Shown here one piece after another: positions 1 through 7,488 of a stretch of DNA of 43,233 nt. The translations under genes and the position numbers were made by a program. The stretch spans positions 1 to 43,233 of the forward strand of contig DASRVH010000001.1 in the NCBI GenBank assembly GCA_035655155.1, given 5' to 3'. Origin of the DNA: Lentisalinibacter sp035655155 (lineage in GTDB: Bacteria; Pseudomonadota; Gammaproteobacteria; Steroidobacterales; Woeseiaceae). The notes below the pieces were generated by a model. That model was not told the origin of the DNA. It saw only the letters and a list, made by a program, of their open reading frames with translations, and ran no database searches. The first letter of the stretch is position 1. Each line of letters begins with the position of its first letter.

Positions 1-613
1 CGAGCCAGGCGGAGACCGGCGGCGCCGCCGCATTGATGAGGATGCCGATCAGCATCATCCAGGTGTCGAAATTGGTGGCGAGCACCGGCATGATGTCGAT
101 GGAGCCGGTGTGCACCACCGTGCCCTCGATACCGACCTTCAGGATCACCCCGCCGATGAGGTGCATCACCGCATAACGGATGCCCGCGGCCCGCGCCGCC
201 GGCGTGCCGCCGGCCCAGACGATGACCGTGGAGAACAGCGCCATCAGCTCCCAGAACAGGAACAGCGTGATCAGGTCGCCGGCGAAGCTCACGCCGACCG
301 CGCCGGCCGCATAGGCATTGGCGGCGGCGAGTTCGTACCAGCGCGCCTGACGGAAGGAGAACAGACCGCCGGCGAACGCCATGATGGCGAAGATGGTCGC
401 GAACAGGCGGCGGACGTCGCTGCCCTCCACCGGTTCGATCTGGTAGTCGAGGAACGGCACGGTGACAACGACGCCGTCCGGCACCTGCCAGATGGCCCAC
501 AGGGTCGCCAGCGGGGCCAGCAGCACGATGGCCGATCGCAGGTGCCCGCGTGTCGGCCCGATCAGCAGCGCCGCGACGATCAGGATTACCGCGGGTGGCA
601 GATATTCAGGCAT
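1..613 (-). CDS. MrpD/NuoL-M-N-like antiporter subunit, third copy, partial (C-terminus outside window)
   Basis: This is the N-terminal 204 residues of a proton-translocating membrane subunit of the NuoL/M/N-MrpA/D family; the frame is open to the left edge. The reading frame starts at an ATG (611-613) that overlaps the stop of the upstream small gene by 8 nt. It begins MPEYLPPAVILIVAALL and carries several hydrophobic helices, including a segment with LFLFWELMALFST (the conserved helix with a charged Glu seen in MrpD/NuoM) and then HLIGGVILK and APPVSAWL, which match the conserved region around the discontinuous helix. It would act in the cytoplasmic membrane as part of the Mrp-type complex encoded by the same operon. 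It is the third MrpD-like subunit in the cluster. Family assignment is firm; whether it is closer to MrpA, MrpD or a hydrogenase-4-type subunit cannot be settled from the fragment. Confidence 0.85.
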   Translation of the reverse strand, partial: MPEYLPPAVILIVAALLIGPTRGHLRSAIVLLAPLATLWAIWQVPDGVVVTVPFLDYQIEPVEGSDVRRLFATIFAIMAFAGGLFSFRQARWYELAAANAYAAGAVGVSFAGDLITLFLFWELMALFSTVIVWAGGTPAARAAGIRYAVMHLIGGVILKVGIEGTVVHTGSIDIMPVLATNFDTWMMLIGILINAAAPPVSAWL

Positions 614-905
614 CCCGCTTCTCCCTGTCCTCTAGGTAGCCGCCCTCCAGGTAGTAGTCCTCGTCGCGCTTCAGCGAGTAGCCGAGGGCCTTCGCCACCA
701 GCACCATGGCGAGGCAGGAGAAGAACCCGAAGACGGCGCCGAACGCGAGCCAGCCGTCCACCACGAAGTGTCCCTTCACCGGAATGAAGAACTGGGCGGC
801 CACGGTGAGAGCGAGGACCACCCAGAAACCCCGCCACAGCAGCCGGATGTTCTCCGGCCTGGCGAGCCAGTGATCGCGTTCGTCGCGTTCCGATTGCCCG
901 CTCAT
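606..905 (-). CDS. Small two-helix membrane protein of the Mrp cluster
   Basis: A 99-residue protein with a hydrophilic N-terminus (about 25 residues, many Asp/Glu/Arg) and two membrane segments, roughly residues 25-42 (FWVVLALTVAAQFF) and 50-70 (DGWLAFGAVFGFFSCLAMVLVAKALG), then a charged tail rich in Asp, Glu and Lys (LKRDEDYYLEGGYLEDREKRDA). I chose the ATG at 903-905 because it overlaps the upstream stop as ATGA, the coupling used by its neighbours; an ATG two codons upstream (911) is also possible. It lies between two MrpD-like genes and overlaps both. It does not resemble MrpC, MrpF or MrpG in length or pattern. It resembles short uncharacterised proteins sometimes found in Mrp-like and hydrogenase-like clusters; a structural or assembly role is inference from position. 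Confidence 0.7.
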   Translation of the reverse strand: MSGQSERDERDHWLARPENIRLLWRGFWVVLALTVAAQFFIPVKGHFVVDGWLAFGAVFGFFSCLAMVLVAKALGYSLKRDEDYYLEGGYLEDREKRDA

Positions 906-2368
906 TCCCACACCTCGATCAGCTGCCGTTCGAGCTCGATGACCGGCCCGTTGAAGAAGAAGAACAGAATCGTCAGCGCCGCGGTCACCGTCAGCGCCAG
1001 CACGGCGGGGAAGGGCGCCTCGCCGTGCTCCTTAGCGCCTTCCGGTTCCCTGCCGAACCAGGCCAGGTACACGATCGGCAGGAAATAGAGCGCGTTCAGG
1101 GCCGTGCTGGCGATCATCGTAAAGATGGCCACGTAGTTGTCGGCCTGGAAGGCGCCGGCCAGTATGTACCACTTGGAGACGAAGCCGCCGGTGGGCGGCA
1201 CGCCGATCATGCTGAACGCGCCGATGGTGAAGGCCGCCGTGGTCCACGGCATGCGCCGGCCGATGCCCGCGAGCTGGAAGATCTCCGTCTTCTTGGACGC
1301 CGTGTAGATGGCGCCGGCCGCGAAGAACAGCGTGATCTTGCCGAATGCGTGGGCCACCATGTGGATGGCCGCGCCGACCTCCGCCAGCGGTTTCAGCACG
1401 TCCGCCGCCAGCACGATATAGGAGAGCTGGGAAACCGTGGAATAGGCCAGCAGGCGCTTGATATTCGTCTGGCGCAGCGCCACCGCACTGGCCGCGATGA
1501 TCGTGAAGGCGGCGGCATACAGCAGCCACTGGCCGCTCGGCTGGCCGAACAGGTAGTCGACGCCGAAGATATAGACGATCAGCTTGGTGATGGTGAAGAC
1601 GCCGGCCTTGACCACGGCGACGGCGTGCAGCAGCGCGCTGACCGGCGTCGGCGCCACCATCGCGGCGGGCAGCCAGCGGTGCACCGGCATCACGGCCGCC
1701 TTGCCGATGCCGAACACGAACAGACCGAGCAGCAGCCCCAGCAGCGGGCCGCCGAGCTTGCCTTCCAGGATCCCGCCCGGCGTGAAGTCGCCGGTGCCGG
1801 CCACCATGTATGTCCAGATGATGGCCGGCAGGAACAGGCCGATGGAGGTCGTCAGCAGGATGCCGAGATATACCCGGGCGGAGCGGACGGTGGCCGCGTC
1901 GCCCTTGTGCGAAACCAGCGGATAGGTGGAGAGGGTCAGCACCTCGTAGAAGAGGAACAGGGTGAACAGGTTCGCCGCGAAGGCCACGCCCATGGCCGCG
2001 GCGAGCGAGATGGCGAAGAAGGTGTAGAAGCGGGTCTGATTCGCTTCGTTGTTGCCCCGCATGTAGCCGATCGAGTAGACCGAGTTGACGATCCAGAGCC
2101 CGGACGCGAGCGCCGCGAACAGCATGCCCAGGGGCTCGACGCGGAAGGCGATCTCGATGCCCGGGACCACCTCGGCCACGCTCACCGCCGGACGGGCGCC
2201 GGCCATGAGCTCCGGGATCAGGCTCCATACCACCACGGCCAGAACCGTGGCTGTGACCAGAGTGACGGTTTCGCGCAGGTTGTCGCTCACGCGGCCGGCG
2301 AGGAGGATGCCCAGCGCGCCGGCGAGCGGCACGGCGAGCGCCGCCAGGATGGTAGCCGCGGCGGTCAC
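902..2368 (-). CDS. MrpD-like proton antiporter subunit, second copy
   Basis: A 488-residue polytopic membrane protein of the NuoL/M/N-MrpD family. Visible family marks are the helix FLFYEVLTLSTYPLVSHKG with the buried Glu, the stretch GKAAVMPVHRWLPAAMVAPTPVSALLHAVAVVKAGVF with the conserved Lys/His of the discontinuous helix, and the later LLAYSTVSQLSYI and HAFGKITLFFAAGAIY segments. It should be one of the ion-conducting subunits of the Mrp-type Na+(Li+)/H+ antiporter in the cytoplasmic membrane. Length is that of MrpD (about 490), not of full MrpA (about 800). Start at 2368 overlaps the upstream mrpD stop (2365) as ATGA, so translation is probably coupled. It is more like bacterial MrpD-type proteins than NuoL, but the subunit letter is uncertain because three such genes occur here. 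Confidence 0.88.
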   Translation of the reverse strand: MTAAATILAALAVPLAGALGILLAGRVSDNLRETVTLVTATVLAVVVWSLIPELMAGARPAVSVAEVVPGIEIAFRVEPLGMLFAALASGLWIVNSVYSIGYMRGNNEANQTRFYTFFAISLAAAMGVAFAANLFTLFLFYEVLTLSTYPLVSHKGDAATVRSARVYLGILLTTSIGLFLPAIIWTYMVAGTGDFTPGGILEGKLGGPLLGLLLGLFVFGIGKAAVMPVHRWLPAAMVAPTPVSALLHAVAVVKAGVFTITKLIVYIFGVDYLFGQPSGQWLLYAAAFTIIAASAVALRQTNIKRLLAYSTVSQLSYIVLAADVLKPLAEVGAAIHMVAHAFGKITLFFAAGAIYTASKKTEIFQLAGIGRRMPWTTAAFTIGAFSMIGVPPTGGFVSKWYILAGAFQADNYVAIFTMIASTALNALYFLPIVYLAWFGREPEGAKEHGEAPFPAVLALTVTAALTILFFFFNGPVIELERQLIEVWE

Positions 2369-3867
2369 GGCGAGTACCCCAGCAGGATGTCGGCGCCCTG
2401 GCCGGCCAGCGCCAGCGGCACGTCGGGCGAGAGGCCGAAGAAGATGTTCGCCAGTGCCGCCAGCCAGGCGGCAGCCACCAGCATCACAGGCGCCTCACCC
2501 GTCTTTGACTCTGTCGTCCCGGTGGCGGCCGGCTCCTCGAAATAGGCCGCCTCTATCACCCGCCAGATGTAGGCCAGTGCCATCAGGGAGGTCACGACGA
2601 TGACGGCCGCCAGCGCGGCTCCGTGGCCCTCGGTGGCGATTGCCGCCGAGAGCAGGTACCACTTGCTCACGAATCCGGCCGTGCCCGGCACGCCGACCAG
2701 GCTCAGACCCGCGAGCACGAAGGCACCCATGGTCCAGGGCATGCGCCTGCCCGCGCCGCGGATCTGCTCCAGCCGGACGCCGCCGCAGCCGGCGGCGAGT
2801 GCCGCCACGGCGAGGAACAGTGCTCCCTTCGCCAGCGCGTGGTTGAACATGTGCAGAATGCCCGCCGTGACACCGGTGGCGGTGAGCAGGCTGACGCCCA
2901 GGGTCATGTAGCCGATCTGGGCCACCGACGACCAGGCGAGCAGGCGTTTCAGGTTGCGCTCGAACAGCGCCACGCCAGAGGAGACGAGCAGGGCGAGGAG
3001 GGCGAGCGGCATCAGGAACAGCGCGAACTGCAGGCCGTGCTCGGCGAGATTCGGCTGGAACACCATGAAGTCGAAACGGATCAGGACGTACAGCGAGACC
3101 TTGGTGGCGCAGGCCGCGAGAAAGGCCGTCACCATGTGCGGTGCGTAGGTGTAGGCGTTCGGCAGCCACAGATGCAGCGGGAACACCGCCGCCTTCAGTG
3201 CGAGCCCCGTCGTGACGAAGCCGGCGGCCACCAGCACGGGCCGCAGATCGCTTACCTGCCCGACCCGCTCCGCCATGTCGGCGAGATTCAGGGTGCCCGT
3301 CATCATGTAGATGAGGCCGATGCCGATCAGGTAGAAAGTGGCGCCGATGGTGCCCATCACGAGGTACTTGAATACCGCCGGCAGCGCCCGGCGGTCCGGC
3401 CCGCCGGCCACCAGCACGTAGCTCGCCAGCGAGGAGATCTCCATGAACACGAAGACGTTGAAAGCGTCGCCGGTGACCGCGATGCCGGCGAGGCCCGAGA
3501 GGGCCAGGAGCCACGCCGCATAGAAGAGCGGCTGGCGCTCGTCCTCGATCTGGGAGTCGATGCTGCGTGCGCCGGCGAGCAGCGCCACGCTGGAGGCGCC
3601 CGTGACCAGCAGCAGGATCAGCGCGTTGAACGGGTCCACCACCAGTTCGATGCCGTAGGGCGCGGCCCAGCTGCCCATCTCGTAGTGGGGCCGGCCGCCG
3701 GCGAGCACCGCCGCCGTCAGGCTCAGCGCGATGGCGAACGCGCACAGACTGGCGGCCGTCGTGGCGGCCCAGGCGAGCCGCCGCGGCCGCAGCAGCATTA
3801 CCAGCGGCGCGGTCAGCATCGGCACTACGACCTGGAGTGCCGGGAGGTGCTGCTCCAGGGCCGTCAC
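2365..3867 (-). CDS. mrpD: Na+/H+ antiporter subunit D (MrpD)
   Basis: A 500-residue polytopic protein with about 14 hydrophobic helices, typical of MrpD/MnhD. Conserved features are the buried Glu helix NVFVFMEISSLASYVLVAGG, the conserved block LALKAAVFPLHLWLPNAYTYAPHMVTAFLAACATKVSLYVLIR, and LLAWSSVAQIGYMTLGVSLL followed by HMFNHALAKGALFLAVAALA. These are the hallmark motifs of proton-pumping antiporter subunits related to complex I. It follows mrpC with a 4-nt overlap (start 3867, mrpC stop 3864), the canonical Mrp order C-D. It should form the main antiport channel of the complex. No truncation or missing key residue is visible. Confidence 0.92.
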   Translation of the reverse strand: MTALEQHLPALQVVVPMLTAPLVMLLRPRRLAWAATTAASLCAFAIALSLTAAVLAGGRPHYEMGSWAAPYGIELVVDPFNALILLLVTGASSVALLAGARSIDSQIEDERQPLFYAAWLLALSGLAGIAVTGDAFNVFVFMEISSLASYVLVAGGPDRRALPAVFKYLVMGTIGATFYLIGIGLIYMMTGTLNLADMAERVGQVSDLRPVLVAAGFVTTGLALKAAVFPLHLWLPNAYTYAPHMVTAFLAACATKVSLYVLIRFDFMVFQPNLAEHGLQFALFLMPLALLALLVSSGVALFERNLKRLLAWSSVAQIGYMTLGVSLLTATGVTAGILHMFNHALAKGALFLAVAALAAGCGGVRLEQIRGAGRRMPWTMGAFVLAGLSLVGVPGTAGFVSKWYLLSAAIATEGHGAALAAVIVVTSLMALAYIWRVIEAAYFEEPAATGTTESKTGEAPVMLVAAAWLAALANIFFGLSPDVPLALAGQGADILLGYSP

Positions 3868-4223
3868 CGTCCCCCGAGCTCCCTGACGACGTCTTCCTCG
3901 ACGGAGCCGAACTCCTCCTTGATGCGCACGATGATGCCGAGGCCGAGCGCCGCCGTGGAGATCCCGACCACGATGGCGGTCAGGATCAGCACCTCGGGCA
4001 GGGGATTCGAGTACAGCACGTCCTCGTCGCCCGGCTTGAGGATGGGGCCGGTGCCGCCCTCGACCTTGGCCATGGTGATGTAGAGCAGGAACACGGCCGA
4101 CTGCATCAGCGCGAGACCGATGAGCTTCTTGAACAGGTTGCGCTTGGCGATGACCGCGTAGATGCCGCTCATCAGCAGCAGCGGGAACACCAGATAGTGA
4201 TACAGCCCGAGGAACTCCATCAT
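3864..4223 (-). CDS. mrpC: Na+/H+ antiporter subunit C (MrpC, NuoK-like)
   Basis: A 119-residue protein with three membrane helices, matching MrpC/MnhC and the complex I subunit NuoK. Residues about 5-24 (LYHYLVFPLLLMSGIYAVIAKRN), 30-52 (KLIGLALMQSAVFLLYITMA) and 75-105 (NPLPEVLILTAIVVGISTAALGLGIIVRI) form the helices. The segment NPLPEVLILTAIVVG is the standard MrpC signature (NPLPQALVLTAIVIG in many homologues). The acidic C-terminus (EEFGSVEEDVVRELGGR) is normal. The start overlaps the mrpA/B fusion stop by 4 nt. It is a membrane core subunit of the antiporter. Confidence 0.93.
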   Translation of the reverse strand: MMEFLGLYHYLVFPLLLMSGIYAVIAKRNLFKKLIGLALMQSAVFLLYITMAKVEGGTGPILKPGDEDVLYSNPLPEVLILTAIVVGISTAALGLGIIVRIKEEFGSVEEDVVRELGGR

Positions 4224-5215
4224 CCGAATCGCTCCCGGGCGGCGAAGGCGTGGAAGATCGTGAGCAGCACCCCGGTGACCGTGATGCCGACTCCCGCCTC
4301 GATGATCAGCAGCCCCATCTGCTGGCCCTTGACCGGGTCGCTCGCCAGCACCGAGTAGTCCAGGAAGTTCCCGCCGGCGAGCATGCCGGCGACGCCGACG
4401 GCGCCGTAGAGCAGGGCGCCGCCGGCGGTAAGGCCGTTCAGCACCCGGCGCGGGATGAGCCGCAGCGCGCGCTCCTCCCCCTCGAGCAGCGCGTAGAGAA
4501 TGATGGACGATGCGATGATGGCGCCGGCCTGGAAGCCGCCGCCGGGGCTGTACTCGCCGTGGAACTGCACGTAGAGACCGAACAGGAGAATGAACGGGAT
4601 GAACAGCCGGCCGACGACCCGCGGGATCAGATAATGGCGCAGGCCGTTCTCCCCGCTGGCGATCATGGCCGTTCCCCCGGGCTTCCGGGACGGGCGCACG
4701 CCCAGGATGAACATCACGCCGATGCCGGCGGTGAAGACGACGAACACCTCGCCCAGCGTGTCGTAGCCGCGGTAGCTGCCCAGCACGGCCGTGACGATAT
4801 TCGGTATGTCGATGAACTCCGGCGTCTTCTCCAGATAGAAGGGCGCCACGTGGACGTGCACCGGCGCGTCAGGGTCGCCGTAGCTCGGCATGCCGAGGGT
4901 GGCATAGCCCAGGACCAGGGTGACGGCGATGAAGATGCCGATGGCGACCGGCCGGTAGGCTGAAGGAGTGCGCTCCTTCTCGGCGGTGAGCGCGAGCGCG
5001 CCGAGGAAGAACACGGTTGCGACGCCGGCGCCCACGGCGGCCTCGGTCAGGGCGACGTCGGCAGCGTCCAGCAGGAAGAAATTGATGGCGATCAGCAGGC
5101 TGTAGATACCGGTGAGCATCACCGAGACGAACAGGTTGCGGGTCTTTACCGCGGCCAGCGCCGTCACGACCAGTAATGTCAGCAGGAACGCGCTGAAGAT
5201 CTCCGTCATGAACAT
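4220..5215 (-). CDS. mrpB: MrpA C-terminal domain (DUF4040/MbhE-like) fused to MrpB
   Basis: A 331-residue membrane protein in which three modules follow each other. Residues 1-90 are the DUF4040 (MbhD-like) domain (ALAAVKTRNLFVSVMLTGIYSLLIAINFFLLDAADVALTEAAVGAGV). Residues about 95-165 match the MbhE-like end of MrpA, including PNIVTAVLGSYRGYDTLGEVFVVFTAGIGVMF. Residues about 185-325 match MrpB/MnhB (LIPRVVGRLFIPFILLFGLYVQFHGEYSPGGGFQAGAIIASSIILYAL). In two-gene versions the first two modules are the tail of the large MrpA; here they are split from any NuoL-like MrpA and joined to MrpB, as in group 2 Mrp systems. The start codon overlaps the mrpG stop by one base (TGATG). It is a membrane subunit of the antiporter. 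Confidence 0.9.
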   Translation of the reverse strand: MFMTEIFSAFLLTLLVVTALAAVKTRNLFVSVMLTGIYSLLIAINFFLLDAADVALTEAAVGAGVATVFFLGALALTAEKERTPSAYRPVAIGIFIAVTLVLGYATLGMPSYGDPDAPVHVHVAPFYLEKTPEFIDIPNIVTAVLGSYRGYDTLGEVFVVFTAGIGVMFILGVRPSRKPGGTAMIASGENGLRHYLIPRVVGRLFIPFILLFGLYVQFHGEYSPGGGFQAGAIIASSIILYALLEGEERALRLIPRRVLNGLTAGGALLYGAVGVAGMLAGGNFLDYSVLASDPVKGQQMGLLIIEAGVGITVTGVLLTIFHAFAARERFG

Positions 5216-5550
5216 CAGGAGGCGTCCTCTGCCTCTGCGTCGTCCCCTGCCTCATCGAGCGTCTTCGTCCCCGCCAGCAGCGCGGCACTGGCCAGCGCGT
5301 TCGAGGCGGTGGGACTGGTCAGCATCAGGAAGACGAGTATGGCGACCAGCTTGAAGGTGGCGAGCGAGAGCCCCGATTGCAGCATGATGCCGGCCAGAAT
5401 CAGCGGCGGCCCCATGCTGTCGGTCACGCTGGCGGCGTGCATGCGCGTGAACAGGTCCGGCATCCGCAGCACGCCGAGCCCGCCTATGAAGACGAACGCG
5501 CCGCCCGCGGACATGAGAATCCAGCTCGCGATGTCCAGCGCCAGCTCCAT
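5215..5550 (-). CDS. mrpG: Na+/H+ antiporter subunit G (MrpG)
   Basis: A 111-residue membrane protein with three helices. The segment IASWILMSAGGAFVFIGGLGVLRMPDLFTRMHAASVTDSMGPPLILAGIML contains the MrpG/PhaG signature (LRxPDxxxRxHAAxxxDTxG), after which come two further hydrophobic stretches (LATFKLVAILVFLMLTSPTASNALASAALLAG). The acidic tail (EAGDDAEAEDAS) is normal for the family. It lies 4 nt after mrpF and overlaps the mrpA/B start by one base. It is a small structural subunit of the Mrp antiporter in the cytoplasmic membrane. Confidence 0.93.
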   Translation of the reverse strand: MELALDIASWILMSAGGAFVFIGGLGVLRMPDLFTRMHAASVTDSMGPPLILAGIMLQSGLSLATFKLVAILVFLMLTSPTASNALASAALLAGTKTLDEAGDDAEAEDAS

Positions 5551-5554
5551 GCCG

Positions 5555-5830
5555 TCAGCCCTCGCCGCCGGCGGGCTGACGGGAGGCCCGGTTGCGGAAG
5601 AACTCGAGCACGGCCAGCACGCCGGTGAAGTTGATCAGTGCGTAGGCCAGCGCCAGGTCCAGGAAATCCGGGCGGTCGTAGAGGAAGGCGATCACGGCCG
5701 TCAGCAGCACCGTCTTCGTGCCGAACATGTTCACGGCCAGCACCCGGTCATAGAGTGTGGGGCCCAGCAGCGCCCGCACGAGCGCGAGACCCATCGTCAC
5801 GATGACCGCGATGCTGACCACGTAATACAT
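5555..5830 (-). CDS. mrpF: Na+/H+ antiporter subunit F (MrpF)
   Basis: A 91-residue, three-helix membrane protein. The start is the ATG at 5828-5830 (MYYVVSIAVIVTMGLALVRA), two bases after the mrpE stop; a much longer open frame upstream is only the shadow of mrpE. The motif LLGPTLYDRVLAVNMFGTKTVLL matches the MrpF/PhaF signature (GPTxxDRxLAxNxxGTxxV), and YDRPDFLDLALAYALINFTGVLAVLEF is the usual third helix. It is a core small subunit, reported in other species to take part in resistance to Na+ and to bile salts. Confidence 0.92.
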   Translation of the reverse strand: MYYVVSIAVIVTMGLALVRALLGPTLYDRVLAVNMFGTKTVLLTAVIAFLYDRPDFLDLALAYALINFTGVLAVLEFFRNRASRQPAGGEG

Positions 5831-5832
5831 GC

Positions 5833-6330
5833 TCAGCGCCTCCGCAGCGAGGCCACGCGCCGGTCCATCTCGCCGCCGAGCAGCGACTCCGCGCCCGCGC
5901 GGGTCAGGCTGTGCACCTTCAGCACGCCGTCGTGCACGTCGAGCGTCAGGGTACCCGGGGTCACCGTGATGGAATTGCCGAGGATCGCCTGGTCCATCGG
6001 ATGATCGGCGGAGGCCCGGATCTCGATCACCGTCGGCTCTATCGGCAGCCCCGGGCTGAGCACCGCCCGGGAGACCTGCAGGCTGGACAGCACCATCTCC
6101 TTGAACAGCCAAGCCAGGTAGCCGACGTAGCCGACGCCGTAATTGAGCGCATAGGCCTGCCGATGGAAATGGCCCATGCGATAGACCAGATAGAGAGTCA
6201 GCAGACAGGAGAAAGCGCCGAGGCCGAGGAGCAGCGGCTTGTACAGCCCGGACCACAGCAGCCAGGCCGCGACCAGGGCGACGAGCAGCAGGAGCTTCTC
6301 CGCGTTGGACGATGTGCGGCTGGTCTGCAT
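5833..6330 (-). CDS. mrpE: Na+/H+ antiporter subunit E (MrpE)
   Basis: A 165-residue membrane protein starting at the ATG 6328-6330 (MQTSRTSSNAEKLLLLVALV). The first about 65 residues hold two hydrophobic helices, a third follows at about 60-85 (ALNYGVGYVGYLAWLFKEMVLSSLQVSRAVLSP), and the C-terminal cytosolic domain carries the MrpE pattern LGNSITVTPGTLTLDVHDGVLKVHSL (family consensus LANSITLTPGTLTVDV). Length matches MrpE (about 158-165). The frame remains open upstream to 6552, but those residues are Arg/Gly/Pro-rich and unlike the family; the sequence GGGGAA lies about 9 nt before the chosen ATG. First gene of the nine-gene operon, divergent from the sodium channel gene. Confidence 0.9.
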   Translation of the reverse strand: MQTSRTSSNAEKLLLLVALVAAWLLWSGLYKPLLLGLGAFSCLLTLYLVYRMGHFHRQAYALNYGVGYVGYLAWLFKEMVLSSLQVSRAVLSPGLPIEPTVIEIRASADHPMDQAILGNSITVTPGTLTLDVHDGVLKVHSLTRAGAESLLGGEMDRRVASLRRR

Positions 6331-6629
6331 GAGGAGTGCTTCCCCGAGTCGAGTTAGTGCGTTCGCGTCGCGGGCGCCGCCATCGGCCCCGCGTCCCCCG
6401 TTCATGGCGACCGCAGAAGATACCGTTCCGGGCGCCCGGTTTCTAGCGCACAGAGGCTCCGGCCGGCCGCATGCGGCGGGTCGGAACGTGTCTCGTCGCG
6501 CTCCGGAAGGAGGAGCGGCTCGGAGCATAAGGAAAAGGAAATATGAAAACAATATCTAGTCTTAAATAGCCGGAAAGAGTTAACCTGTCTCGCCGGTACG
6601 CTGGCCGGCAATTTTCTGGAGTCACGCGC
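6331..6629. promoter_or_regulatory. Divergent intergenic region between mrpE and the sodium channel
   Basis: About 300 bases separate the two divergent genes. The middle (about 6525-6590) is much richer in A and T than the surroundings and should hold the promoters in both directions, but I could not fix a convincing -35/-10 pair on either strand. A short open frame with a ribosome-site-like AAGGAAAAGG lies at 6543-6569 (MKTISSLK, then TAG); eight codons are too few to call a gene. No NhaR operator can be recognised by eye. Confidence 0.5.
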
Positions 6630-7457
6630 TTGGAGACACCCGACCACTGGCGAGGGCGGCTGGGCCGCTGGATCGAGACCGGCTGGCCGCACTACCTGGT
6701 TCTGAGTCTGATCGTGGCCAATGCGGTCACGCTCGGCCTCGAGACGTCGGATGCGGTCGTGGCGGAGGCGGGCGGCTGGCTGCGGGCTTTCAACGTCGTC
6801 GTGCTCGCCGTGTTCAGCGTCGAGATTCTGATCAAGCTGGTCGCTTTCGGCCCGCGTTTCTTCCGCAGCGGATGGAACGTGATGGACTTCCTCGTGGTCG
6901 CCATCTCGCTGGTGCCGGCCACCGGTCCGCTGTCCATTCTGCGCAGTCTGCGCATCCTGCGGGTGCTCCGGTTGCTGTCGACGGTCCGCCGCCTGCGCCA
7001 GCTGACCGAGTCGCTGCTCTCCGCCATCCCCAGCATCGGCTGGATCACCTTCATGCTGGGGCTCGTCTTCTATGTGTTCGCCGTGATCGGCACCGAGCTC
7101 TTCGGCGAGCGCTTCCCCGACTGGTTCGGCAACGTTGGCGCCAGCATGTACACGCTGTTCCAGGTGATGACGCTCGAGAGCTGGTCGATGGGCATCGCCC
7201 GGCCGGTGATGGCGGTCTATCCCTACGCCTGGCTCTATTTCGTGCCGTTCATCCTGATCTCCGCATTCACCATCCTGAATCTGTTCATCGGCATCATCGT
7301 CAACTCCATGCAGGCGTTGCACTGGGAGGAAGAGGAGAGCCGCCGGCAGGAGACCGAGGCGAAGGCCCATGCCGAGCGCGAGGAGATGCTGCACCTGATC
7401 CGCGAGACGGCCGCGAGGCTGGCTCGCATCGAACGGCGCCTCGGGCGCGAATCATGA
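6630..7457 (+). CDS. Voltage-gated sodium channel (NaChBac/BacNav family)
   Basis: A 275-residue six-helix channel subunit expected to form homotetramers in the cytoplasmic membrane and admit Na+ on depolarisation. S1-S3 span about residues 18-100 (YLVLSLIVANAVTLGLET; VVVLAVFSVEILIKLVAF; GWNVMDFLVVAISLV). S4, about 103-128, carries Arg at every third position (ILRSLRILRVLRLLSTVRRLRQ), the voltage sensor. The pore loop has the selectivity filter TLESWSM at residues 181-187, the same filter residues described for NavAb-type channels; Glu183 marks Na+ rather than K+ selectivity. S6 is followed by a charged C-terminal coiled coil (EREEMLHLIRETAARLARIERRL) typical of BacNav tetramers. The start is TTG at 6630, with GGAG 8 nt upstream. 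Neighbours are Mrp antiporter genes and nhaR, so it belongs to a Na+ homeostasis group, possibly linked to motility or pH control. Confidence 0.93.
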   Translation: METPDHWRGRLGRWIETGWPHYLVLSLIVANAVTLGLETSDAVVAEAGGWLRAFNVVVLAVFSVEILIKLVAFGPRFFRSGWNVMDFLVVAISLVPATGPLSILRSLRILRVLRLLSTVRRLRQLTESLLSAIPSIGWITFMLGLVFYVFAVIGTELFGERFPDWFGNVGASMYTLFQVMTLESWSMGIARPVMAVYPYAWLYFVPFILISAFTILNLFIGIIVNSMQALHWEEEESRRQETEAKAHAEREEMLHLIRETAARLARIERRLGRES

Positions 7458-7488
7458 GGAGACGGGATACCCCGTCCGGAGACTGGTC

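Noticed and set aside
6543..6569. Eight-codon open frame (MKTISSLK) with AAGGAAAAGG before it, a possible leader peptide
   Set aside because: Too short to support; no run of a single amino acid codon and no attenuator-type hairpins with a T-run follow.
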